From Adineta vaga (Eukaryota; Rotifera), in assembly GCA_021613535.1 (NCBI GenBank), contig CP075493.1, positions 14,074,001 through 14,138,000 of the forward strand: a stretch of 64,000 nucleotides of DNA. Reading direction: 5' to 3'. Under the pieces are notes generated by a model, which ran no database searches, had not been told where the DNA came from, and saw only the letters and a program-made list of their open reading frames with translations. Below are positions 10,113 through 21,448 of this stretch, piece after piece (the first letter of the stretch is position 1; every line of letters begins with the position of its first letter). The translations under genes and the position numbers were made by a program.

Positions 10113-13100
10113 TTATACTGGACACCAAGTTGATTTCCAAGGATTTGTAAAACCATGTAAAGGAATATCGGTCTCATTTCTTGGATAGAAAATTCGATAA
10201 ATATTAATCTCCAACATATTTTGTACATAAGCTGAATCAAATGTTGGCATTAGTGATGTAGGCTTAGCAGCAGTGTCAGTTAACATTGGATCAATGTATT
10301 TCCAATTACTGTAGACAATCTTTGCAAAACCATTTAGAACAAATGGTTGTGCTGTTGAAGGAGTACGTCCCTTTTCAGTGTCAATAATACGAAAAGCTCT
10401 CATCATATCATCATCTTCATGAATAAGATTATGACAATGGAACATATAATCACCTTTATGCGGACCAAATCTGATAATAACCCAAACTTTTTGACTTGGA
10501 CCCAGATATATAATATCTTTTGGTGACATATTTTCATAAGTTTTCAATCCACCATCACGATCGCGGCGGATAATATAAAAATCTACAAGATGTACATGTA
10601 CAGGATGAAACCAGCCACCACCTGTTTGAAATTTCCAAAGTTCCCATGTATTTTGTCCAATATCATCAGCAGCAATTTTAAATGAATCCCAAGTTTCTCC
10701 ATTGATTACCCATTGATCATTGCTTCGACCAAATACCATTCTTCGATGAAAATCACCATTTGCTGCCATTCTCACTGCAGTAGCGATATCCGAAGCATCT
10801 AAGACTCGTGCAATTGGTCTTTCTGGTTGTGGATTTGTAAGTTGTTCATTAAACTCTGGTGATGAAGTCGGAGTTGTTGATAATATTTGAAGTTTAGCAA
10901 TGTAATTACTATAACAAAAATAAGGTACATCCTTCATCCAATCATCATCAAAATCATTCCACATGTATAAAGTTTGACCTTTGAATGTTGTAAAATCACA
11001 AACAATTTCATATCTTTCAGCAACTCCAATTAATAACCCAGCTGTTGGGAATGTTACTGTTGTTGCTCGATATCCTCCATCAGTTGCAATAACTTTACAT
11101 ATTTGTTGTCCGATATCTTGAAGTGCAGCATTTTTAATTTTGAGTAGATATGGACGAGATACTGCAGCATTTAACATTCGAAAACGATACCATTTTGCTT
11201 CAAGATTCATTAGAGGAAATGGTATTCCAGATACCATATTTATATCACCATAGAAATTTATTTTATCAACATCCTCTTTATCAATGGCTAATTGACATTC
11301 AGAATCAAGAGCTTTATCTTGAAAAATTAAAAGTCTATCTTCGATATTTTCTAAATTCCATGGTTCACCACATCCACCATGTATTTTCTTCGAACTAACT
11401 ACATATAAACCAGCAAGACCATAATAAGCATTATCAGCTGTTATATGCAGTGCATGATCATGATACCAATCCAATGCTGGGCGATTATTTGGATAAACAT
11501 ATTCTTTTGTTTCATTAAAACATGTCTCATCTTCAGCCCATCCATCAAACGGTGGAGCACTTGCTGAACCATGATGATGAATACCAATTGGTCTTCCGAC
11601 TCGATTTCCGATACAAGGTGAAAAACTTTCTTTAAAAAAAGTACCAATTTTATTATTAAATCTTACAATAGATTCATGTCCTGTCGGAACAATAAGTGTT
11701 GGTCCTGGTACATGACCACCATAAGTCATAAATATGGTTCCTGGTTTTGATGCACATTCAGGTATAAGTAGATTAAATGGTGACAATCTTGTATCAAAAA
11801 CATCAATTGTATACGAAAACATACAATGTCCATCGGGACGACATTCTTTTAATAATGGATCAATAACTGATGGATTTTTAAATTCATCTTGAAATAGGTT
11901 CAAGTTGAATGGTGTTCCTTAAAAATGAACGAAATCGTAACTTAGAATATCTTTCTGAAGGATTCGACTTTCGTAGAATGACTCTGTTCAATTTTGCATT
12001 CCTATACTCTCGTTACGCTAGTTCCAGATGACAAGTAAGACCATACGAATTTGCTCTAGAAAATAAATAGATTAGTTTCTCAACTTTAACCCTTAAAAGT
12101 CGAAAAGGTTTCCGGCGAAGCTAACGGATAAATAATTATAAAAACAAAGTATTTGAGGTCAGAAACTAGTACCTTTTGTAGAAAGTTTACTGCTTTATCT
12201 TTATAGCGATTGATGCAATGTCCTGTAGAACAGACAGTCGGTTTTAAAGGATTAGATTCAAATAAAGACACTTAGACTGAAAAATACTATCTTAAACTAA
12301 AGAATAATTGAAAAAGGATTTATTTCATTTATCCAAAATATTCATAACAATGAAATATTTCATTAGAATTGTAATATATGAGAGCAAACGATAGAAATTG
12401 ACTCACGAGATGGTTCTTTTGATCGACATTGAGGTGAGGATGCATTAATCGGCAGTAAAGTTGTGGTAGTCGATGATACAGTGACACCAACCGATAATAA
12501 AGTTGTTTTAGTCGATGACAAAGTTTGAAGAGTTTTCAGTGGCGTCGTTCCTATAAATAGAAATAATATTAGATTTTTTAAAGCATTTATGTATCAACTG
12601 AGAACGAAAATCTTGCCATTAAGAAAAAAGCATGATTTTTTGTTCAAAGAATCGAATAGTCGCAAAGATAAGCGTGTAAAATAGTGAAGACTAAATAATC
12701 AGATAGATCTATACGGAAATGTTTTTAGAGGAACGGTACTAGATATATGAATAAATTGATGTTAGTTGCGCATTTTCTTTCATCATTCACTATCTATATT
12801 CTAAAAGAAAATATATATTACTAGTAGGTCGTTTCGTTTTGTATGTTCTTTTTTTTGTTCTATATGAATTGCATGGACGTGGGTAATTGTTTTCTTCATT
12901 TTCTTGGCCATCATCATTATCATGTTCTTCGTTTTTTCCTATGCCCCATGTATTATCAATGTTCGGTCGTGCTCCATGGTATCCAAAACTTGGAAACGAA
13001 GCAAAATTGCTATGAATGCCGCCATTAAAGTCACCTGTGAAAGGATTAATCCTTGGAACACCTGGATTGTTTACTAATATATACAACGAAAAATATAGTG

Positions 13101-14222
13101 CAACGTAGTTAGATATAAAACAAACGCACAAGGTGTTGATTTAAAATAACGAAGCATATCTATGTGTTCATGTAATGGCATTCTGCTACTGATCAAACTG
13201 GCATCACCTGAAGCAATAAGTTCGGCAACTGAAAACAATTGACCATGTGCATCGATCAATGGTGGAAGAATATAAACTAAATGAATGAATGAACTCTAAG
13301 TCAATTTCAAAAATAACGATAATTATTTATTACCATCTGATTTTGAATAACAAAGCGTTTGCTTAGTTAATCGATCAGCAACTATGGGAACCCGTGGCAT
13401 AAAGGTGAGAAATGGACCACGAAGTGCTGTAAAACAGAAAGCAAATCAATCAATAAAAAATACTAAGATAACATACGAATGCGACGATGATTATATCGAG
13501 CTGCAGGAAATTCAAGTCGTTCATATGGTTTTCGATTGCATTTCTTTATATAAACACTCATATGACCAATATCATCTGGTACTTGACGTCTCTTTAAAAT
13601 GAATAAAGCATATTATACTATGTACATCTCAATCGTTTACGTTATGTTGTGTAAGTGATCGTAGTTTAGGAAGACGATCATCAGTATTATCATGATTTGA
13701 TGACATAAATTCTTGTACTTCCTTTTCTTCCTTTGAATTATCGAAAAGCATTGCATCTTCTATAAAAAAAAATACATGAAATGATCAGTTATTTATGCAT
13801 TATAGTGAAAATGTAATAACACCGTTAAAGTCGATTATTTCTTATACAAAAAAGAGTTTTTGAGAATGAAAAGTGTTTTCTAATGTTAAAATTATCTACT
13901 CTTACTTGGTTCATTCTCTACAACAGTCTTCTTAGTCCACGACGATTCAGAAGAAATCAAGAACATTATCGAACTAGCCACAATGAAAACAAGCACTACA
14001 CCTGTGCAGATAATTTTCATTTTATTTTCTGAGAAAGTAGTCGACCAGGATGAACTAAACAAAAAGAATGTCGAAAAATATTTAACTTCATTGATTGAAT
14101 GTCACTGATACTCACTGTGTGTTTAGTTGATGTCTCTTTGTTGTATTCTTTGAAGCTAATTCTGCTGGCTTCTCGCCTGCATTCACTTCACTATATTTGA
14201 TTTTAGCTATTAATTGAGTCAT
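10113..14222 (-). CDS. Membrane-anchored multicopper oxidase with a novel N-terminal module (nine exons)
   Basis: CDS complement(join(10113..11917, 12407..12550, 12822..13073, 13130..13276, 13334..13426, 13477..13591, 13641..13759, 13906..14054, 14116..14222)), 976 residues; every join keeps phase. Residues 1-48 are polar, about 50-70 a transmembrane anchor. Residues about 110-330 are an unrecognised domain (motifs LPPLIDAHGQLFSVAEL, GVPRINPFTGDFNGG), followed by an acidic tail and a Thr/Ser-rich linker. Residues about 390-940 are a bilirubin-oxidase/CotA-like multicopper oxidase. All copper clusters are visible: IHHHGSASAPP, DWYHDHALH, WFHPVHVHLVDF and HCHNLIHEDDDMM. Such enzymes oxidise phenols, bilirubin or metals with O2. 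The anchor suggests an extracellular enzyme domain. The same module heads the divergent DyP peroxidase gene. A two-gene model (module ending at 12790, oxidase starting near 11903) is possible but lacks a good start for the oxidase. Confidence 0.72.
12086..12271 (-). other. Candidate duplicated or alternative exon inside the 489-nt last intron of the oxidase gene
   Basis: Between an AAG acceptor (near 12271) and a GTACTA donor (near 12160) lies an open segment containing NPLKPTVCSTGHCINRYKD. It resembles the start of the following oxidase exon (DPLLKECRPDGHCMFSY). Its exit phase does not match the next exon, so it cannot simply be included. It may be a decayed exon copy, or chance. Confidence 0.25.
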
Positions 14223-14835
14223 TCAATACAGCGAAGTATCTAAAAGAAAAGATTTCTAGAATAACCACTTATCACGATAATAATGATATGTGAATTAACA
14301 TTATGGGAGTCTAAGTTGAAGATCTAGAAAAAAGATCAGCATACAACTGAGAACTTCTATCGTTTATGATTACCTTATAAAAGCTGATATAATAATTTGA
14401 TTTGTGTTCGTCACCATTTATAAAATGTCCTAAGAATCCATTTCTCTTTCATATTATCATCTTATCTAGTTTGCCCATAGAACGTTGCTACTTGCATCAC
14501 ATCTGACCTGTTAGATTGCATGTTCTTGATGACTTTGTATTCTTTTTTATTCAACTTTAACTTTTCGAATGTCCTGTTATCTCACAGATTAGCAAGTTTT
14601 TGTTTCATTTTTATTAACACGTGATTCTTTCTTCAAGTATTTTATCTCTCATGTGAATTTGAGAAGCATACTAGGGTAGCAACGTATTTATGTCCTCTCA
14701 CTTGACCTTATTTGCTCGCATTTTCTCTTCATCATTATTTATTCAGAGTTTTGCATCCTCTCATATTCATATTTATTATCACATGATTTGCTTTACAGGT
14801 GAATAAAGTTACTGGAAGCTTCGAGTTTTTGTTAG

Positions 14836-15010
14836 AAACGCACCAAACCTCAACTTTTTGAGTTTGGATATGAGTTTGGGTATGTAATTTACATTTCTGT
14901 GAGTCATAAGTATGCAAATCTTCGAAATCTGACTTCTACCCTACTCAAACTCAATACCGAAATTCAAACTCCCAAATAGTTTAGGTTTGAGTTTGAGGTT
15001 GGTGCATGTA
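14836..15010. repeat. MITE-like inverted-repeat element, copy 1
   Basis: The segment starts GCACCAAACCTCAA and ends TTGAGGTTGGTGC, so its ends are inverted repeats. The interior (about 14870-14940) matches, in reverse complement, the element at 16915-17150, including a shared CATAAGTATGCAA core. No coding capacity. The family looks like a non-autonomous DNA transposon. Confidence 0.6.
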
Positions 15011-15314
15011 TAGATTTCTGCTGGTATTTGCCTAGAAATTTGGAATAGATATGTGAGTGTCGGGACAAATGGTAAATTCAATTCTGCACTCTCATGATTT
15101 AGTTTGAGAAAAAGGTCATCGGTCAAAAAACTAGAGGTTTCATTTGGAATAATGTGTGGATGGGTAGTTTCCCCAGCGTTTTGGGTGCAACCCCCAGTTT
15201 TAATCGATAACTCTTGTCTCAAGTTACAACATGAGAGTGCAGAATCATATTTGCTATGTATTCTCAAAGTCTTATAATCATTCTAAACTCCTGAGCGAAT
15301 GTTACAAGGATATA

Positions 15315-15835
15315 TTGAGTGAAACTCCTAGCGGGAAAACTGCGTTTCGTACCACCTCGTCATTCTGAACTTCCGTAGCAGATGTCTCTTACGAACTCCT
15401 AACAAAAAACTATTCAAACTTTTATTCACGGATGTCGGAATGGAAACGACAGGATGTTCGTGAATAAGTTAAAGTTTACGCACTATCGAGAAAATTATAA
15501 GTAATACGCTAGTCTTCACAATATCATAGTCGATAAGAAAAATTAACAGAGATGTCCATGACGACGTCACCGCTGCCGACGTGGCGGTTGGCGGCGCACT
15601 AGCGGTCAATTTTGATCGTTACAATCTTCATGACTATATCATACACAGCAAAAAACATTCTATTCTGAACTCTGAATCGGCCCGCCACATGAATCTTATT
15701 TTTTCAGTTATGATCTTCCGTCCAGCAGTATTTATGAACTCATGCAAAAAATCGTGAAAAAAATTTTCATTCCAAACTTCCGGTCATGCTGAGAGATGTT
15801 CGTAAAGGGTGATACGAAACATGATTCACTCTTCC
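15315..15835. repeat. Second inverted-repeat element (possible MITE)
   Basis: The left end around 15320-15395 (GAGTGAAACTCC ... TTTCGTACCACC ... GAACTTCCG) is imperfectly repeated in reverse complement at 15765-15835 (AACTTCCGGTCATG ... GGTGATACGAAAC ... TTCACTC). The interior includes an unusually GC-rich patch at 15560-15605. No ORF. Boundaries are approximate. Confidence 0.4.
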
Positions 15836-16345
15836 TAGCTTTTGATCAAATCCGCTGCAATGTTTGTTTTATCTAAATAAACTTAAAATATTTACTATTA
15901 TTCTTTCTTATAGATTGATGTTATGAATATTAGAAGACTCACCTGGTGGCGTAACTAGAATGTTGATAGTAGTGAGACTAAGCCCAACTGCCTGCTTTTT
16001 TTTCTGGTTAGGCCACTAGATTCAACTATATCATCATCATGTGTTCTCTCGAGAGAAAAATATGATATGAATATCACATGATAACATATGATATTCTATC
16101 CTTTTCTTTCCTCGTAGCACTGCATAAACTCTTGTTAGATAAACAATGTTATTGAGTTGCTTGCCGATTAGTTATAAACATTACATATATATATATATCT
16201 ACATATGAATCACAACAAACAACTGATTATATCACATATTACACAAAAACACATGACTATTTTAACACTTTATTATGAAATTCAACAGGCTATCCCGAAC
16301 TCATCTATTTTTTTATATACATGATAGCTTTTAATTATTATAAAA

Positions 16346-19300
16346 ATGTTCTTTTTATATAATAATATTATAAGTCAATGTAAGAAAGATTCTTTTAGAG
16401 ATTTTCCAATGAAACCAAACGACAAAATCATGACTGAACGAAATCAATTGAAACCAAAATATATGATAAGTACTGACGAACAATGCGAAGATTTCTCAGA
16501 CGATGCCGAATTAAATCAACAAGTATCATCTGAGTGAGTATTTAAAAGAGTAATGGATTATATAAACAGTTGCCCAATTTTGTTATTTATAGATCACAAA
16601 GATTGCATGCTTTTATTTCGACTAGATGGAAACATGTTTATAGAAGTCTTCTACTACTAGCTATTGTCGGTGGAATCATGATGTTGGTAATTCCACATTA
16701 CACACGGCACAATAAAAATAATAGTAGAAGCGACAATCAGGGTAAGCTACCCACAAAAGTTTTTGAAAGAAATATCTAAGAGATTCACAAGAAGAAAAAA
16801 TGAATTTAAGATCCTCTTGATTAAAGTGGTTTATTATTCGATGCATTTTTTCAGCGTAGTTTTTACTTTGGTCCATACCTATTTTGAAAACATTGTTATG
16901 ACGCTACTATCCTATAGTAGCTAGACATGCACTAAACCCATACGGTTTCAGTTTGGTAGGTTTGGATATACGAATTTGGATTTGGACTTGGGTATAGAGA
17001 TTGCGTTTGGATAGAGTCAAGGTCAAATTTCGAAACCTTGCATACTTATGACATACAGAAATGTTAATCACATATCCAAAGCCAAACTCAAACTTCTACA
17101 CCTAAGTCTACCGAATCTAAACTGATTAGTTCTGGTGCATGTCTATTACTAGAGGAAGAACCCGGCGTTGCAGATAAAGTTTTCATCTTTAGAGCATAAG
17201 AATGAGTTGCTTATATATGCATATTCTGACTTTATCTACACGTGCCTTCAGCAACACACTCACCTGTATCTTCAAGATGCGTATTCTATATTAATGTTTT
17301 TGTTTTTCATATATCATAGAGATATGGACTGGAAAGGAATACTTGAACATTGATGATCAACTTCCTCAATTACGATCAGGTTCAATACATGTGAGTATTT
17401 TGTAGATGGCGACACATGAGTTCAATGTTTTCTTTCTATTGACATTAGAGAAAACGTAAGACACCCAAAGATCTCGGTTACGTGGATATTTATATTCGTA
17501 AACGAACTAAAAAGGGTGGCTACCGAAAGTCGAAACCGCTTCGTTTTCCCGTCGCTCGTTATGAACGTCATCAGTTTCGTATGTAACACAAAATGCATCT
17601 ATTTCCTTGAATAATACGATCTGTTTTTAAAGCTTTTAATCGTCCATTGCTAAGTCTTGTACCTTGGGTTCCAGTATTCGTTGATCAACATACCCAGCAA
17701 ACAGTTATATATTCTCCAACTCAAGGCAGTATAAGTAAATATATTTTCAAAAATATTCATTGATGAATACTATTCTTATAGGCTATGTAATACCTCCATT
17801 GATAAACCATGATGGTGAACTTTATTCAGTTGGAGAATTAATTAAATATGGGCACGCTAGTTTAGCTAATAGTAGTAATCGAGCGATGTTTCCTTTGAAT
17901 ATGTTATCTAACTTTCACCAAAAACCATGTTTGTTTTTGTTTGTAATCTTTCTCTCTAGGTATTCTTTTTTGTGTACATAGTATATGGTCCTGGCGTACC
18001 GAGAATTAGCCCCGTAACAGGTAGTTTTATTGGTGGAATTCAAACAAATTATGAACATTTCGATATTCCCAAATATGGAAGCACATCTATGAACGATTAT
18101 TCTTTGCATCGATCACACTCTAAAGTAAAAGGACAAAAAGCAAAAGGAAAGAAAGTAGAAGAACAAGCAGTAGAAGAACAGGAAACAGAAGGAAAAGAAG
18201 CAGAAGAAGAAGATGATGAACAAGAAGCAGAAGAACAAGAAGCAGAGGAACAAGAAGCAGAGGAACAAGAAGCAGAGGAACAAGAGGCAGAGGAACAAGA
18301 CGAAGCAGAGGAACAAGAAGCAGAGGAACAAGACGAAGCAGAGGAACAAGAAGCAGAAGAAGAAGAAGAAGCAGATGCAGAAGCACAAAACAACAATGTT
18401 ATATATAAACCACTGTTATATCCTGCAAAACTCCATAAGAAACCGTACTCACACCCATCAAGTAATGTAAAACACATTATCGTACTCTCTTTCAAGATTG
18501 CAAGAGAGAAGAATATATTAAAATCTACATAATTTATTAATATGAGTAAGACTCGATCGAATAATAGAGTTCTATGAGTTAATAATATTCTATCATTCTT
18601 GAATAAAAACTGAGACTAAAAGACAAGTAATAGCTATTGTTAATGGGTAGATATGGATGACTGTGAGAAGAATATTGCTTTCTCATTGACGCCTCCGCGT
18701 TCTAAAGATCATCTTTTGATTTTCTCACCTTCTGCCTATAGATCATGGTATGAATGGACCTGTTCACAAATATGATAAAAATGCACATCGAATTGCATCA
18801 TCGTACAATAGTGTTGGTTATTCAACATTAAGTCTTTGTGGAAGACATCGTATTGATAAACTCAAAAGACGATATCTTTCGTCAAAGGTGCCCAACGTCA
18901 CACTTGGTGAGAAAAAATTAAAATATAAGAAAGATTTTAGTATCTTGTTTATGCACTTGCAAGAGTCAGATGTAAAATAGTGAAATCGAGAATCTAATAT
19001 TCATGAGAAGAATCATCCTATTTCGTAATGTTGAACTTTGCAGAATCAGTTCCGACCAATCCCTGAAATTGTTGAGAATCGGTAGAACTCGATTCCCGCC
19101 TGTGGATCGGATTTAGAGGATCGGTGCGATGCAGTTGATTCCTATAATTTTCAAAAATATACAAAAAATATCATCAAACTTTTTATTGAAGATGAAAGTG
19201 CGGAGAGCGCTGAAGTCAACGATTCAGGAAAACTAGAGAATTGCAAGTGTCAAAAACCAATTTTAACACCATCTGAACTGTATGAACATGGTCTCTTCAT

Positions 19301-20454
19301 CATTCGTATGTAAAAATTAAAGATTTAGATGTGCTGATATATTGAAAAAAAAATTTCTAGTTCATTTAACAAATGTAAGTGATAGCAGTGTTAAAAAAGC
19401 TTGTCAACGACTTCAACAACTGAAAGAATCGCTTCATCAATTACATCCCGATTTTGGCTTAGAAGTAACATTAGGACTTGGATATGATAAAACCAAAGAA
19501 TGGCTTTCTCAAGCAAACATTTCTTTTCCAAAAGCTTTTATTCGATTTAAAAGAAAACTTGGTCCCACAAAAAAAAACATGCCAAGCACAGGTAATGTAG
19601 TTTTCGTACGATTGAAAATGATTAAAAAATAAGTAATATTCTTATCTACAAATTAATATTTCAGGAGGAGACATTCTTGTTGATATTAGAAGTACTCGTA
19701 AAGATCTTTGTTTTGAATTAGGCCGACAATTCTATCAATTGATTTCTCCCGAATGCATCGAGAAATTAGATGATACATTTGGTTTTGCATATATGAGTTC
19801 TAAAAAAACAGGACTTGCAAAAGATTTTATAGGCTTTGAAGACGGAAATGATAATCCAGAAGGTTATACAGAAAGAGTATGTTATATTATTGAGATGAAC
19901 AACGTATTGTCTTATGTAATTTTTTCGATAGGCAGCAGCTGCACTTATAGGAGAACAAGACGATGAATTGATTCATGTTGGAGGATCTTATGCATTAACA
20001 CAGAAATGGTTCCATAACTTGACTAAATGGAATGAGTACGTTAATATTATTAGATATGATTGATTCGCAATGAAAAGTTTCTTTATAAATAATTAGGCTT
20101 TCCCAAATACACCAAGAACTTGTCATCGGAAGATCGAAAGGAGATGAAAGTATAGAAACAAAACCAAGAACAGATATATCTCATGTTGGTCGCGTACATC
20201 TCGAAGAAGAAGATGGTACAGAAATCGAAGTTGTTCGAAAATCTCTACCACATGGTGATGTGAGCAAGGGTGGACTTTTTTATATTGGATTTGCATCAAA
20301 TACACAAAAACACGAAAGACAACTTAATAGTATGGTTGGCAATGAAAATGGTGTTTATGATCGATTAATGGATTATTCAACACCACATACAGGAAATTAT
20401 TGGTATATTTGTTCAAAATCTGTGTATGAACGATTGTTTTCCTCGAAAAATTAG
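16346..20454 (+). CDS. Membrane-anchored DyP-type peroxidase with the same N-terminal module (13 exons)
   Basis: CDS join(16346..16533, 16593..16741, 17320..17390, 17449..17578, 17633..17728, 17782..17928, 17982..18461, 18742..18906, 19135..19305, 19361..19591, 19665..19876, 19932..20035, 20097..20454), 833 residues; ATG 16409 is an alternative start. Residues 1-80 are acidic/polar, about 81-97 a membrane anchor. Residues about 105-310 match the module of the oxidase gene (IPPLINHDGELYSVGEL; GVPRISPVTGSFIGG). A Glu/Ala/Gln repeat tail follows. Residues about 515-830 are a YfeX-like (class B) DyP heme peroxidase: the GxxDG motif GFEDGNDNPEG lies near 665, the probable heme-ligand His in SHVGR near 743, and GGLFYIGFA nearby. 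DyPs oxidise dyes, phenols and porphyrins with H2O2 and are mainly bacterial and fungal. The weakest joins are the 280-nt and 228-nt introns between module and peroxidase; all phases nevertheless agree. Confidence 0.72.
16915..17150. repeat. MITE-like inverted-repeat element, copy 2, inside an intron
   Basis: Ends read CTAGACATGCACTAAACC and, inverted, TAGACATGCACCAGAAC. The interior is homologous in reverse orientation to the copy at 14836-15010. It sits in the 578-nt second intron of the DyP fusion gene; the equivalent intron of the paralogue (13760-13905) is only 146 nt and lacks it. Confidence 0.6.
18192..18375 (+). repeat. In-frame 15/21-nt tandem repeat coding Glu-Glu-Gln-Glu-Ala
   Basis: GAAGCAGAGGAACAA-type units repeat about ten times, some extended by GACGAA, and encode EAEEQ / DEAEEQ runs in the DyP fusion gene. 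All units keep the reading frame. The purine-rich repeat also creates long spurious ORFs in other frames. It probably forms a flexible or coiled acidic spacer between module and enzyme, and copy number is likely unstable. Confidence 0.85.
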
Positions 20455-21448
20455 TAGAACTTTTCTTTGTATGATTTAAAGACACTCAAGTTTTTTTTTT
20501 GAAACTATAAATCAAGCAGTTAGCCATTGTAATGTAAAGAAAAAAAGAGAGATAATGGACATGCGACGTTTTTTTTCTGCAAAAGTCATAAAGAAAACTA
20601 CTGCTTTGTTGCGATTCATATTGATTCATTAATTTCTGCGCTTGAAAGAAAACAATAAATTGACGATCGTTACTCTTCTACGTAAAACTTATATTGATAG
20701 TAGAAATTCATTTCGGAAATAATTCTAGTTACGATTCTGACGTCGTTACCATCATTTTAAAAGGTAAAACCGTTTGTATTATGATGATCAATGTTACAAA
20801 GCGATGGATAATCGAAATAAATGATAATAACTTCGTTGGTAATTACTCATAAAATACTGTCTAAAAAGGATGGGCATACTATGATTAGAAAACGGTAATT
20901 ACTGAAAATCGATGTGAAGTACTTTGATAAAGCGTCCATAAAAAAGCATTTGTTAATCTCTATTTACATTGAAATATAGATCTTGAACATTCATAAAGAA
21001 AAATCACATTTCCTTTATATTAAAATGAAGTTACGTAAGGTAAATAAGAACTGGAGTATCTTATAGTTAAGCATGTCCATGTATTTCATTCTTACAGTCT
21101 GAAGATGATGAGAACTTTATGTAGTATTGTTAGTCCAAATGAACTCATTGCTTCAGCCGTATTACCACTTGTATACCAATTGAATCTGATTTTGAACATG
21201 TATTTAAAACAAGTACTACTCATGAACATCTCGATCAAACTAAAACACAATTTTGGCAATATGCACCGAACTATGTCACTATGTACAGTGCTGCAGCGGA
21301 TGATCAATTTCTATAGTAGTGAAAAATGTATTTCCTTCATTGAATCATCAGATAAAAATAGGCGATTTAGTTCAATTTACTATTAATGAATTATTTCAAA
21401 GGAAATTTATTAATGAACATGATGGAATTAGTAATGCTCGAATTAAGT
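20455..21448. other. Intergenic with a possible gene relic
   Basis: Mostly AT-rich and featureless. At about 21175-21317 (+) an open stretch including THEHLDQTKTQFWQYAP looks protein-like, but it is preceded by stops in its frame and has no recognisable family. It may be a pseudogene fragment. Confidence 0.35.

Larger units (their letters stand above)
14223..16345. other. Divergent promoter region between the two oxidase genes, with mobile-element debris
   Basis: About 2.1 kb separates the ATG of the multicopper-oxidase fusion from that of the DyP fusion. It contains two short inverted-repeat elements (annotated separately) and a TATATATATAT run at about 16188-16199. The ORF at 14941-15267 (-) lies partly in a repeat and is not credible. 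Both promoters must lie here, so co-regulation is possible. Confidence 0.45.

Noticed and set aside
12790-13131. Separate short gene ending in a stop at 12790 (module alone, not fused)
   Set aside because: The paralogue has the same donor at the same place and phase, and the next exons continue in frame. Kept only as an alternative model.
18097-18495. Long minus-strand ORFs rich in Ser/Ala/Cys or Leu
   Set aside because: They are shadows of the purine-rich Glu/Ala/Gln tandem repeat of the DyP fusion gene.
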